Of a DNA stretch of 64,000 bases, positions 32,296 to 41,700 are shown in pieces (the stretch's first letter is position 1; each line of letters starts with the position of its first letter). Position numbers and translations under genes: made by a program. Source of the stretch: Sorangium cellulosum So0157-2. Its GTDB lineage: Bacteria > Myxococcota_A > Polyangia > Polyangiales > Polyangiaceae. The notes under the pieces were generated by a model. That model worked only from the letters and a program-made list of their open reading frames with translations. It searched no databases and was not told where the DNA came from. The DNA is taken from the NCBI RefSeq assembly GCF_000418325.1, contig NC_021658.1:4885501-4949500 (forward strand), read 5' to 3'.

Positions 32296-34283
32296 TGCGC
32301 GCGAAGCGGACGGGCTCGAGGTCGATGGCGGCGGTGTTCCTCGCGATCGCGGGGGCGGCGGGGGCCGCGTCCTGCAGCGGGGAGAGGGGGCAGCTCATGG
32401 TCGTCTTCCAGACGGACATGTCGCTGCCGAAGGACATCGACACGATCCGGGTCGAGGCGACGCTCGAGGGGTCCATCGTCTACGACGAGACGTTCGAGCG
32501 GCTCGGGAGCGAGGAGTCGATCCGCCTGCCGGCCACGCTCGGCTTCCTCACCCCCGACGATCCTTCGCAGGCGCTCCGGGTGCGCGTCATCGCGAGCCGC
32601 GGCGGCAAAGAGGGGGTGCGCGTGCTGCGCGAGGTGCTCACGACGGTGCCCGAGGGCCGCACCGCGACGCTCCACATGCCGATCCAGTTCCTGTGCGACG
32701 GCTCGGCCGACGTCGAGCGCGACGAGCAGGGCAACGTGCGGCGCGACGCGCAGGGCAACGTGCTCGTCAAGAACAGCTGCCCCGAGGGCCAGAGCTGCGT
32801 CGCCGGCGAGTGCAAGCCGCGCGAGATCGACTCGCGCGCCCTGCCCGAGTTCGAGGCCCGCGCCGTGTTCGGCGGCGGCGGCGAGAGCGACGGGCTCTGC
32901 TTCGACACCGTCCGGTGCTTCGCCTCGGCCACGTCGGCGCAGGTCGATCTGGCGAGGTACGAGGCGAACCCCGACGACTGCGTGGCGACCGCGCCGAGCG
33001 GCGAGGTGAACGTCGCGCTCCTCACGCAGGGCGGCGGCATCTGCGGCGAGAGCGCGTGCTACGTCCCGCTCGACGCCGAGAGCGACGCGGGCTTCCGGGT
33101 GGAGGAGGGCAACGTCCTCCGGCTCCCCCCCGCGGTGTGCAAGCGGGCGAAGGAGGGGAAGCTCGCGGGGCTCGCGATCGCGATCGCGGGCGAGGACGCG
33201 GGCGAGGACGCGGGCCAGAGCGCGGGGACGTGCCGCACGAAGGGCACGGATCTGCCGACGTGCGGCCCGTGGTCGGCGCTGGCCGGCGGCCAGTACACGG
33301 GGCCCGACGCGGCGGCGCCCATCCCGGTCGCGGTCGCGCAGGTCCACCCGGTGTCGCTGCGCGTGACCGCGGGCGGCGTGGCGTGGATCTCCGGCACCAC
33401 CTTCGACGAGGCCGGCATGGCCCGGGACGACGGGGAGCTGAAGACCGCGCCGCAGGGCGGCGGCGAGCCGCTGGTCCTCGGCGCGGCGCAGGCCTCGCCG
33501 CGGGACCTCGTGGTCGACGAGGCGCGGCAGGTCGTCTTCTGGACGAACGCGGCGGACGGCACGCTGAGGGTGGCCCCGCTCGCGGGGGGCGAGGCGCGCG
33601 TGCTGCTCGCGGATCTCAAGCAGCCCGAGGGGCTCTCGCTCTCGGGCGACGCGCTCGCCTGGACCGAGCTCTGGGGGGGCGGCGTCTTCAGGGCGACGCT
33701 GAGCGGCGAAGGCGCCGAGGTCGCGCTCGGCACGCCGGAGGATCTCGCGCAGCCCGGCTCGGCGTACGCGTCCCCGTACCGCGTGGCCAGCGCGGGGGAC
33801 GTCGTGTGCTGGACCTACCAGGGCACGCTGGGCAGGCCCGACGGCGCGGTGGCGTGCCGCGTGCGCGGCGAGACGCTGACGGTCGCCGCCGAGCAGCTCA
33901 CCCCGCGGGAGCTCGCGCTCGACGTGGACGCTCAGGGGAACGCGGCGGCGGTCTACTGGGCGAGCTTCGAGGGCGGCAGCGTCTTCCGGGCCGACCTGAG
34001 CGGGGAGGCCGTGGGCGAGCCCGAGGAGGTCGCCTCGGATCAGGGCCAGCTGAACGGCATCGCGGTCGACGCGGAGCACGTCTACTGGACGCGCCGCGAC
34101 GAGGGGACGGTCGTGCGCATGCCGAAGGACGGCGGGGAGCCGGAGGCGCTCGCCTCGCAGCAGGCGCGGCCCGGTGACGTCGCGGTGGACGAGACGACGG
34201 TCTACTGGATCAACGAGGGCTCGCCGGATCTGGAGGACGGCACCCCGGTGAAGGACGGGGCCGTCCTGAAGCTCGCGAAGTGA
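32295..34283 (+). CDS. Lipoprotein with added beta-propeller-like C-terminal half
   Basis: 662 residues. Lipoprotein signal ending GAASC. N-terminal ~310 residues are paralogous to the lipoprotein at 26009 (QTDMSLPKDIDTIRVE, IRLPATLGFL, VRVLREVLTTVPEGRTATL, IQFLCDG, LPPAVCKRAKEG, LPTCGPW). The C-terminal ~340 residues, absent from the paralogue, contain six or so blades of the type VVDEARQVVFWTNAADGTL, GIAVDAEHVYWTRRDEGTV and VAVDETTVYWINEG, each followed by a Gly-Gly-hairpin: an NHL/YWTD-like propeller. Likely a surface-exposed binding module. Coupled to the upstream PEGA gene. Confidence 0.88.
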   Translation: MRAKRTGSRSMAAVFLAIAGAAGAASCSGERGQLMVVFQTDMSLPKDIDTIRVEATLEGSIVYDETFERLGSEESIRLPATLGFLTPDDPSQALRVRVIASRGGKEGVRVLREVLTTVPEGRTATLHMPIQFLCDGSADVERDEQGNVRRDAQGNVLVKNSCPEGQSCVAGECKPREIDSRALPEFEARAVFGGGGESDGLCFDTVRCFASATSAQVDLARYEANPDDCVATAPSGEVNVALLTQGGGICGESACYVPLDAESDAGFRVEEGNVLRLPPAVCKRAKEGKLAGLAIAIAGEDAGEDAGQSAGTCRTKGTDLPTCGPWSALAGGQYTGPDAAAPIPVAVAQVHPVSLRVTAGGVAWISGTTFDEAGMARDDGELKTAPQGGGEPLVLGAAQASPRDLVVDEARQVVFWTNAADGTLRVAPLAGGEARVLLADLKQPEGLSLSGDALAWTELWGGGVFRATLSGEGAEVALGTPEDLAQPGSAYASPYRVASAGDVVCWTYQGTLGRPDGAVACRVRGETLTVAAEQLTPRELALDVDAQGNAAAVYWASFEGGSVFRADLSGEAVGEPEEVASDQGQLNGIAVDAEHVYWTRRDEGTVVRMPKDGGEPEALASQQARPGDVAVDETTVYWINEGSPDLEDGTPVKDGAVLKLAK

Positions 34284-34369
34284 CCGGGGGCGGCCGGGGC
34301 CGCGCGCGGCGCGGGGTCCGCGGCGGGCTCGCCCCGCGCGCCGCCTGCGCGCTCGGCGCCGCGTGTGCT

Positions 34370-35227
34370 ATGGCCCGACCCGTGAAGCGTACGGCCCTCC
34401 TCCTGTTCACCCTCGCGCTGCCCGCGTGCGGATCGAGCTACGCCCAGCAGGGCCCGAGCGACACGCTCCGGGCTTACGCGCAGGCGCTCCAGGAGGGGCG
34501 CGTCGACGCCGCCTACCGGCTGCTCTCGGACGAGGCCAAGCGGTCGATGTCGCTCGAGGCCTTCCGGCGCGCGGTCCGGGACAACCCGGACGACGCGCTC
34601 GAGATCGCCCGGGCCATCGCGCGGCCCGCGGCCGATCCGGTGGTGACCGCGACGGTCACCATGCCGAACGGCGAGGAGCTCCTGCTCGTCTTCGAGGGGG
34701 GCCGCTGGCGGCTCGACGCGGCGGCGGTGGATCTCTACGGCCAGGCGACGCCCCGGCAGGCGCTCGTGGGGTTCCTGAGGGCGTTCGAGCGGAGGCGCTA
34801 CGACATCATCATGCGCTACGTTCCCGACGCCGAGAAGGAGGGCCTCGTGGAGCCGGCGGGCGGTGCGGCCGGCGAGGCGGCCACGCTCGGCGAGGCGGGC
34901 GCCCCGCGCGCCGAGGGCACGGCACAGCCCGCTGCGCCCGACGGCGCGGCGGGGAGCGCGGGCGCTGACGCAGCGCAGAAGCCGGGCGGTCGGCCCGGGA
35001 CGGCGCGGGGTGGGGCGGGCGCGGCGCAGCTCACCCCCGAGAAGCTCAAGGCCGCCTGGGAGGGGCCGCAGAAGGAGCAGATCAACCGGGTCGTCCAGGC
35101 GATCAAGGCGGCGCTGCCGACCGCGACCATCGAGGAGACCGGGGACAGCGCCTCGATGGCCTATGGCGCCGGCGGCACGGTCGCCTTCACGCGCGAGCAC
35201 GGGGTCTGGAAGATCAAGGACTTCTAG
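34370..35227 (+). CDS. Lipoprotein of unknown function
   Basis: 285 residues. Lipobox LALPAC with the Cys at about residue 21 from the ATG; a GTG four codons later would serve as well. After the signal come an alpha/beta NTF2-like segment (LRAYAQALQEGRVDAAYRLL, then ELLLVFEGGRWRLDAAAV), a second half (PRQALVGFLRAFERRRYDI) and an Ala/Gly-rich linker before a C-terminal helix-strand unit (KEQINRVVQAIKAALPTATI, VAFTREHGVWKIKDF). NTF2/DUF4878-like folds are common in such lipoproteins; ligand unknown. Ends 51 nt before lon, suggesting co-transcription. Confidence 0.85.
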   Translation: MARPVKRTALLLFTLALPACGSSYAQQGPSDTLRAYAQALQEGRVDAAYRLLSDEAKRSMSLEAFRRAVRDNPDDALEIARAIARPAADPVVTATVTMPNGEELLLVFEGGRWRLDAAAVDLYGQATPRQALVGFLRAFERRRYDIIMRYVPDAEKEGLVEPAGGAAGEAATLGEAGAPRAEGTAQPAAPDGAAGSAGADAAQKPGGRPGTARGGAGAAQLTPEKLKAAWEGPQKEQINRVVQAIKAALPTATIEETGDSASMAYGAGGTVAFTREHGVWKIKDF

Positions 35228-35278
35228 CGGCGCGCCCGCTCATGGCTTCGAGAAGAGCGCTGTACTAGGGTTGTCGGC

Positions 35279-37693
35279 ATGCCGACCGGCGATCCTCCTT
35301 CGCGAACGCCCCCCTCGCCCGACGCCGACAGCGTCCCGATCCTCCCGCTCCGCAACTCGGTCCTGTTCCCCATGTCGGTCGTGCCGATCAACGTCGGCCG
35401 GCCGCGGAGCGTGCGCCTCGTCGAGGATCTCCTCGGCCGCGAGCGCGCGCTGGTCGGCGTGATCAGCCAGCGGTCGCCGGACGTGGACGAGCCGACGTTC
35501 AAGGAGCTCTACTCCGTCGGGACCATCGCGCGCGTCGTGAAGGTCATCCGGCTCGGCCCGAACAACTACTCGGTCGTGCTGAACGGGCTCGGCCGCTTCC
35601 GCGTCAAGGCGGCGTTCTCGCTCGAGCCGTACATGCGCGCGCGGATCGAGCGCATCCCGGAGTCGCTCGTGCGCGACGTGGAGCTCGAGGCGCTCGGCGC
35701 GGGCCTGCGCGAGGCGACGCGCGAGGTGCTCGGCCTCATGCCGAACCTGCCGCGCGACACCGCGGGCATCCTCGACAACGTGCGCGAGCCCGGCGCGCTC
35801 GCGGATCTCATCGCCTCGAACTTCCCGCAGGCGCAGGCGTCGGTCGGCGACAAGCAGGAGATCCTCGAGGCGTTCGACGTGAAGGCGCGCGTCCGCCTCG
35901 TGCTCGCGATGGTCGGCCGGCAGCTCGAGGTGCTGCGGGTCAAGAAGGAGATCTCCTCGATGGTGCAGGAGGAGATGGGCAAGTCGCAGCGCGAGTACAT
36001 CCTCCGGCAGCAGATGAAGTCGATCAAGGAGGAGCTCGGCGAGGGCGGCGACGACGACGAGATCGAGGAGCTCCGCGAGCGCATCCGCCGCGCGAAGGTG
36101 CCGGCGGAGGTCGACAAGGTCGTGCGCAAGCAGCTCAGCCGGCTGCGCTCGATGGCGCAGCAGTCGGCCGAGTTCAACGTGACGAAGACCTACCTCGAGT
36201 GGATCGCGGATCTGCCGTGGTCCAAGACGACGGTGGACAAGCTCAGCGTCGAGAGCGTGCGGCGCTGCCTCGACGAGGATCACCTCGGGCTGGAGAAGGT
36301 GAAGAAGCGGATCGTCGAGTACTCGGCGATCCGGCAGCTCCGCTCGGACAAGAAGGGGCCGATCCTGCTCTTCATCGGGCCGCCCGGCGTCGGCAAGACG
36401 TCGCTCGGCAAGTCGATCGCGCGCAGCATGGGCCGGCGCTACGAGCGCATCGCGCTCGGCGGCGTGCGCGACGAGGCGGAGATCCGCGGGCACCGGCGCA
36501 CCTACGTCGGCGCGCTGCCCGGGCGCATCCTGCAGGCGCTCAAGAAGGCGGGGACGAAGAACCCGGTGCTGGTGCTCGACGAGGTCGACAAGATGGGCGT
36601 CGACCTTCGGGGCGATCCGGCGGCGGCGCTCCTCGAGGTGCTCGATCCCGAGCAGAACTCGACCTTCCAGGATCACTACCTCGACCTGCCGTTCGATCTG
36701 TCGCAGGTGATGTTCCTCGCGACGGCGAACAACTGGGACGGCATCCCGGGGCCGCTCGTGGACCGCATGGAGGTCATCGAGGTGCCCGGCTACACGCGGA
36801 CCGACAAGCTCGGGATCGCGCGGGAGTTCCTGGTGCCGAAGCAGCTGTCGGCGCACGGGCTGACGGACGAGCGGCTGGAGTTCACGGAGCCGGGGATCGC
36901 GGCCGTCGTCGACCACTACACGCGCGAGGCGGGGGTGCGCGGCCTGGAGCGGCAGATCGCGGCGGTGTGCCGCGCCACGGCGGTGAAGGTCGCCGAGGGC
37001 CACGACGTGCGCGAGGTGGCGACGCCCGAGCACGTGGAGCAGGTGCTCGGCCCGCACAAGCACCGGCCCGAGCTCGCGGAGCGGACGCTCCAGCCCGGGG
37101 TGGCGACCGGCCTCGCGTGGACGCCGGCGGGCGGCGAGATCCTCTTCATCGAGGCGACGAAGATGCCGGGCAAGGGCAACGTGGTGCTCACCGGCAACAT
37201 GCGGAACGTGATGCAGGAGTCGGCGAGCACGGCGGTGAGCTTCGTGCGCAGCAAGGCCGATCGGCTGCACCTCGATCCGGAGTGGCTGAAGGAGATCGAT
37301 CTGCACGTGCACATCCCGCAGCACGGCACGCCGAAGGACGGGCCGAGCGCCGGGGTGACGATGTTCGCCGCGGTGGCGTCGCTGCTCCTCGGCGCGCCGG
37401 TGCGCAGCGACGTGGCGATGACGGGGGAGATCTCGCTGCGCGGGCGGGTGATGCCGGTCGGCGGCATCAAGGAGAAGCTCCTGGCGGCGCACCGGGCCGG
37501 CATCCGGCACGTGCTCATCCCGGCGAAGAACCGGCGGGATCTCGAGGATGTGCCGCAGGACGTGAAGGACCAGGTCAAGATCACGATGGTGTCTTCGATG
37601 GAGGAGATCCTGCCGCTCGTGCTGGAGCCGCCGCGGCGGGCGTCGACGCAGAGCGCGTCGGCGGACGAGCTCGAGGAGCAGGCGGGGGCGTAA
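35279..37693 (+). CDS. lon: Lon ATP-dependent protease
   Basis: 804 residues, usual LonA length. N-terminal substrate domain (about 19-210; ILPLRNSVLFPMSVVPI), coiled coil (QREYILRQQMKSIKEELGEG), AAA+ module with Walker A GPPGVGKTS (near residue 367) and Walker B VLVLDEVDKM, then the protease domain with Ser690 in PKDGPSAGVTMF and Lys733 in GGIKEKL. Degrades damaged and regulatory proteins. Myxobacteria have two lon genes, one involved in development; which one this is cannot be decided here. Confidence 0.97.
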   Translation: MPTGDPPSRTPPSPDADSVPILPLRNSVLFPMSVVPINVGRPRSVRLVEDLLGRERALVGVISQRSPDVDEPTFKELYSVGTIARVVKVIRLGPNNYSVVLNGLGRFRVKAAFSLEPYMRARIERIPESLVRDVELEALGAGLREATREVLGLMPNLPRDTAGILDNVREPGALADLIASNFPQAQASVGDKQEILEAFDVKARVRLVLAMVGRQLEVLRVKKEISSMVQEEMGKSQREYILRQQMKSIKEELGEGGDDDEIEELRERIRRAKVPAEVDKVVRKQLSRLRSMAQQSAEFNVTKTYLEWIADLPWSKTTVDKLSVESVRRCLDEDHLGLEKVKKRIVEYSAIRQLRSDKKGPILLFIGPPGVGKTSLGKSIARSMGRRYERIALGGVRDEAEIRGHRRTYVGALPGRILQALKKAGTKNPVLVLDEVDKMGVDLRGDPAAALLEVLDPEQNSTFQDHYLDLPFDLSQVMFLATANNWDGIPGPLVDRMEVIEVPGYTRTDKLGIAREFLVPKQLSAHGLTDERLEFTEPGIAAVVDHYTREAGVRGLERQIAAVCRATAVKVAEGHDVREVATPEHVEQVLGPHKHRPELAERTLQPGVATGLAWTPAGGEILFIEATKMPGKGNVVLTGNMRNVMQESASTAVSFVRSKADRLHLDPEWLKEIDLHVHIPQHGTPKDGPSAGVTMFAAVASLLLGAPVRSDVAMTGEISLRGRVMPVGGIKEKLLAAHRAGIRHVLIPAKNRRDLEDVPQDVKDQVKITMVSSMEEILPLVLEPPRRASTQSASADELEEQAGA

Positions 37694-37720
37694 GCGAGAG
37701 GCGCGTGCGTGGGCCGCCCG

Positions 37721-37879
37721 GCCCCCGGCGAGGGTGTTCTCGGCGCGGGGCGGGGTGGGGGCCCCGCCGAACTCGCCTGAGAGTTGAACCATCCGGCAAG
37801 CCGGATGGCTCAACTCTCAGGCTCAGACATCGGCCCATCCCCCACCCCGCCCCGCGCCGAGAACACCCTCGCCGGGGGC
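37721..37879. repeat. Nested double palindrome (41-nt outer arms, 22-nt inner arms)
   Basis: Outer arms 37721-37761 and 37839-37879 are perfect inverted copies (start gcccccggcgagggtgttct). Inside, 37776-37821 is another inverted repeat (cctgagagttgaaccatccg... with one mismatch and a 2-nt loop). The element sits in the 265-nt gap between lon and the SDR gene, both on the plus strand. It could terminate lon transcription, but two nested arms of this precision look like a small repetitive or mobile element. Confidence 0.93.
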
Positions 37880-37958
37880 CTACGGTTTTGGGTCGAGCCT
37901 GCTCGTCGAGATCGCCGGGAACGGGCTTCTGGGCTCGCGGGGGCGGTATACTCGACCG

Positions 37959-38747
37959 ATGCGGATCGCGGTGGTTTCGGGCGGGAATCGGGGGATCGGG
38001 CTCGAGATTTGTCGGCAGCTCGCGCGCCGCGGCGTCCACGTCGTGCTCGGAAGCAGGGACGAGGGCCGCGGCAACGCGGCGGCGGCCGCGCTCAAGGAGC
38101 AGGGGATCTCCGTGGAGCCGCGGCGCCTCGACGTGTCGGAGGAACGGAGCGTCGAGGAGCTCGCACGCGCGCTCGCGGCCGAGCACGGCGGGGTCGACAT
38201 CGTCGTCAACAACGCGGGCATCGCGATGCAGGGATTCGACGCCGAGGTCGCGCGTAACACCATCGAGGTCAATTTCTTCGGGGCGCTCCGGCTCACCACC
38301 GAGCTCCTCCCGCTGATGCGGGCCGAGGGGAGGATCGTCATGGTGACCAGCGGGCTCGGCGATCGACGCAGCGTCTCAGAGGCGCTCCAGGCGCAGTTCG
38401 GGAAGGCAGCGCTGACGCGCGAGGAGCTCGTCCAGCTCATGCGCAAGTTCGTCAGCGACGTGAGCGCGGGGCGGCACACGGAAGAGGGGTGGCCGTCGTC
38501 GGCCTACGCGGTGTCGAAGATCGGGCTCAACGCGCTCACGGGCGTCCTCGCGAGGGAGCTCGAGGGCGACCGGCGCAAGATCCTCTGCAATGCGGCGTGC
38601 CCAGGCTGGGTGCGCACGGACATGGGCGGCGCGCGCGCGCCGAGGTCCGTGGAAGAAGGGGCCGAGACGCCGGTGTGGCTCGCGCTGCTGCCGAGCGGCG
38701 GCCCGCAAGGCGGCGTGTTCCGCGACAAGGCCCCCGCGCCCTGGTGA
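37959..38747 (+). CDS. Short-chain dehydrogenase/reductase (carbonyl-reductase-like)
   Basis: 262 residues. Classical SDR: cofactor loop VSGGNRGIGLEI near the N-terminus, GSRDEGRG suggesting NADP(H) preference, NNAGI, the catalytic Ser in MVTSG and YAVSK (Tyr/Lys), and PGWVRTDMGG. The insertion between Ser and Tyr (about 40 residues, EALQAQFGKAALTREEL...) and ending resemble eukaryotic CBR1-type monomeric carbonyl reductases. Substrate unknown. Converges with the addA-like gene, 48 nt away. Confidence 0.92.
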   Translation: MRIAVVSGGNRGIGLEICRQLARRGVHVVLGSRDEGRGNAAAAALKEQGISVEPRRLDVSEERSVEELARALAAEHGGVDIVVNNAGIAMQGFDAEVARNTIEVNFFGALRLTTELLPLMRAEGRIVMVTSGLGDRRSVSEALQAQFGKAALTREELVQLMRKFVSDVSAGRHTEEGWPSSAYAVSKIGLNALTGVLARELEGDRRKILCNAACPGWVRTDMGGARAPRSVEEGAETPVWLALLPSGGPQGGVFRDKAPAPW

Positions 38748-38795
38748 GCCGCGCGGCCTGGGCCGGGAGCGCGGCGCCGCGCCCCGGCGAGGAGG

Positions 38796-41700
38796 CTAGC
38801 CGTGGCACGCCCGCACGAACCCGCAGCGCAGCCTGCGGCACGCCTCGACCGGGACGCCGTCGAAGCGGCCCTCCGCCGTCGCCTCGGAGAAGCGCTCGGC
38901 GAGCCGGGCGAGCTCGCGCTCGAACCGCGCATGCTCCTCGTCGGCGATCGCCCCCATCGGGCCCGACCCCTTGAGCCACACGGGCTCCACCTCGGCGCCG
39001 AGGAACAGCACGCCGGCGCGGATCGGGCGGTCCGGGTGGCGCCTCCGCAGCGCGAGCGCGTACGCCCGCAGGCGGAGCTCGTAGGGCGCGAGATCCGCCC
39101 GGGGGCGCGCGCGCTTGACCTCAACGACGTCGACCAGCCCGCCCGGATGCAAGACCACCAGATCGATCGCGAGCGACAGCGCGAGCCTCGCCCCGCGCCG
39201 CTCTCCGGCGCTCTGGGGCTCGACGTCGAGCACGAGCGCCTCCTCCCGCAGGAGCGCCGCCTCCTCGCCGCGCGCCTGCCGCGCATAGGGCCCGCCCAGG
39301 AAGCGGGCGATGCCCTCGGCGGTGCGCAGCGCGTCCGGGCCGTGGGGCGCGAGCCCCTCGAAGGCGAGCCGCGCGACGACGTCCGCGGCCTCCGTCGGCT
39401 CTCCCCAGCGCGCGCGCGGCCAGCGCTGGAGCACCCGGTGCGCGGCGCGGCCGGGCGGGCGCGGATCCGCGCCGTCCTCGAGCTCGACGCGCTCCTCGCC
39501 CGGCAGCTCCGGCGGGCCCTCGACGTCGAACAGGCCGAGCTGGCCCTCGCCGGCGGGCTCGCCGATCCCGAGGAGGTGCCGCAGCCGGAAGCGGCGCGCG
39601 CACCCCTGGAACGCCGCGAGCGAGGCGGCCGCGATCAGCACGGTCCGCGCCCGCGCGGGCGCCGCCGCCGGCGCGGCCCGGGGGACCGGCGCGGCGCGCG
39701 CGTACGCGTCGGTGCCAGGCGCAGGCGGCCTGGCCTCCGCGAGGAGCGCGCGGGCCTCGAGCGTCGCGCCGATCGCCCCGGCGAGCGGCGCGGCGTCCTC
39801 GGCGCTCGGCCCCTTCAGCGTGAGCCACGCCGAGCCGCTCCGCGGCTTGGCCGCGGCGCCGACGAGCGCCAGCTCGCGCTCGGCGCGGGTGATCGCGACG
39901 TACGTGAGCCGCTGCCGCTCGGCCCGCTCCCGCGCCCGCACCTCGGCGCGCGCCGCCTGGAGCGCGGGCGTGCTGAGGGGCAACGACGGCCCGTGCGCCG
40001 ACGCCTCGACGTCGTAGAGCGCGCCGAGCCGCGACGTCCGGTCGACGCGCCGCGCGTGATGGCGCACGAGCAGCGCGGCGGGGCGATCCCCCGCGGCGGG
40101 GACGTAGCTCAGGCCGGGCTGATCCGCGCGGGGCTCCGCGTTGAGATCCAGGAGCACCACGGCCGGGAAAGCGAGCCCCTTGCTGGCGTGGATCGTCGTG
40201 AGCCGCACGGCGTCGTCCTCGGGCGAGAAGACGGCGGCCTCGGGCTCGTCCGCCTCGTCGCGGATCCGGCGCTCGAGCCAGCGGACGAAGCTCGCGAGCG
40301 AGCCGCCCCGTCGGCGCGCGATCGAGATCAGCCGGTCGACGTTGCCGAGCCGGGCCTGGGCGCGGGGGAGCGCGGCGAGGACGCGGTCGAGATCGAAGGC
40401 GGAGATCGCGGCGCGGATCGCCTCGCCGGGCGTCGAGCGGAGCGCGGCGCCGCGCAGGCCGGCGAAGCGGGCGCGGAACGCCTCGAGCCGCTCGCGATCC
40501 GCCGGGGAGAGCCGCGCGAGCGCCGGGAGGGGGCGCGCGCCGCCGGGCCCCTCGTCCTCCGGCCCCGCCGCGCGGCCCCCCGGCGAAAGAGCGGCGCTCG
40601 ACCAGCGGCCGAGCAGCGGGACGGTGAGCCCGCGGCCCGGCGGCGCCAGGACCGCGAGCGCCGTGTCGGAGAGCGCCACCACCGGGCCGCGGAGGACCGT
40701 CGCGAGCGCCAGGCGATCGCGCGGATCGAGCAGCAGGCGGAGGATCGCGGCCACGTCGCGCACCTCCGGCGCGTCGAAGAGCGCCCGGCCCGCCACCACG
40801 TACGGGATCTCGAGGCGCGCGAGGGCGAGCTCGACCAGCGGGATGGTGCTCCGGCGCCGGGCGAGCACGGCGACGTCGCGGAAGCGCAGATCGCCGCCGG
40901 CGCCGTCCGCCGCCCCGCCACCGCCGCCCGCGCCGCGGACGCGGCGCGCGATGTACGCGGCCGCGATCAGCGCCTCGCGCAGCTGCCCCCGCGCGTCCCG
41001 CACGAGGGCGTCGACCCCGTCCGGCGCGCTGCCGTCGTCGTCGACGAGCACGACCTGCGTCGGGCCGCGCGCGGCCCCGCCCGGCGCCGCGACGAGGTGC
41101 TCGGCCGCGCTGTAGGCGATCTCGAACTCGCGCGGCGCGCCCGCGCCGCCGCCCGGCGCCCCGGGGGCGCGATCCTGGGCGAAATCGCGCGCCGAGAACG
41201 CGTTGATGAACGCGAGCAGCTCGGGCGTCGACCGGCGGCTCTCGCGGAGCGCGACGAAGTCGGCGCTCGGCTCGGGCGACCACAGCGAGGGCGAGAGCTC
41301 GAGCGCGCGGCCCGCGGCGGCGCCCGCGAGCTCCGCGCAGACGCGGCAGAAGATCGACACATCCGCCCCGCGGAACCCGTAGATCGACTGCTTGCGATCG
41401 CCGACCAGGAACAGCCCGTGGCCCCACAGGCTGGCCGCCGTCGGGGCGACCCCGGCCGGGCGCGCCAGCGCCGCGTCGTCCCGCTCGCGCAGGAGGTACA
41501 CGAGATCGCGCTGCACCGCGCTCGTGTCCTGGAACTCGTCGACGAGCAGCACGTCGACCGACCCGCGGACCGCCTCGCCGATCGCCGGATCGTCGCGCAG
41601 GCCGTCGCGGGCGGCGCGCAGCAGGTCCCCGAACCCGAGGCCGCCCTCGGTGCGGCGGATGGCCGCGAGCCGCTCGCGGATCTCCTCCAGCAGCTCGACG

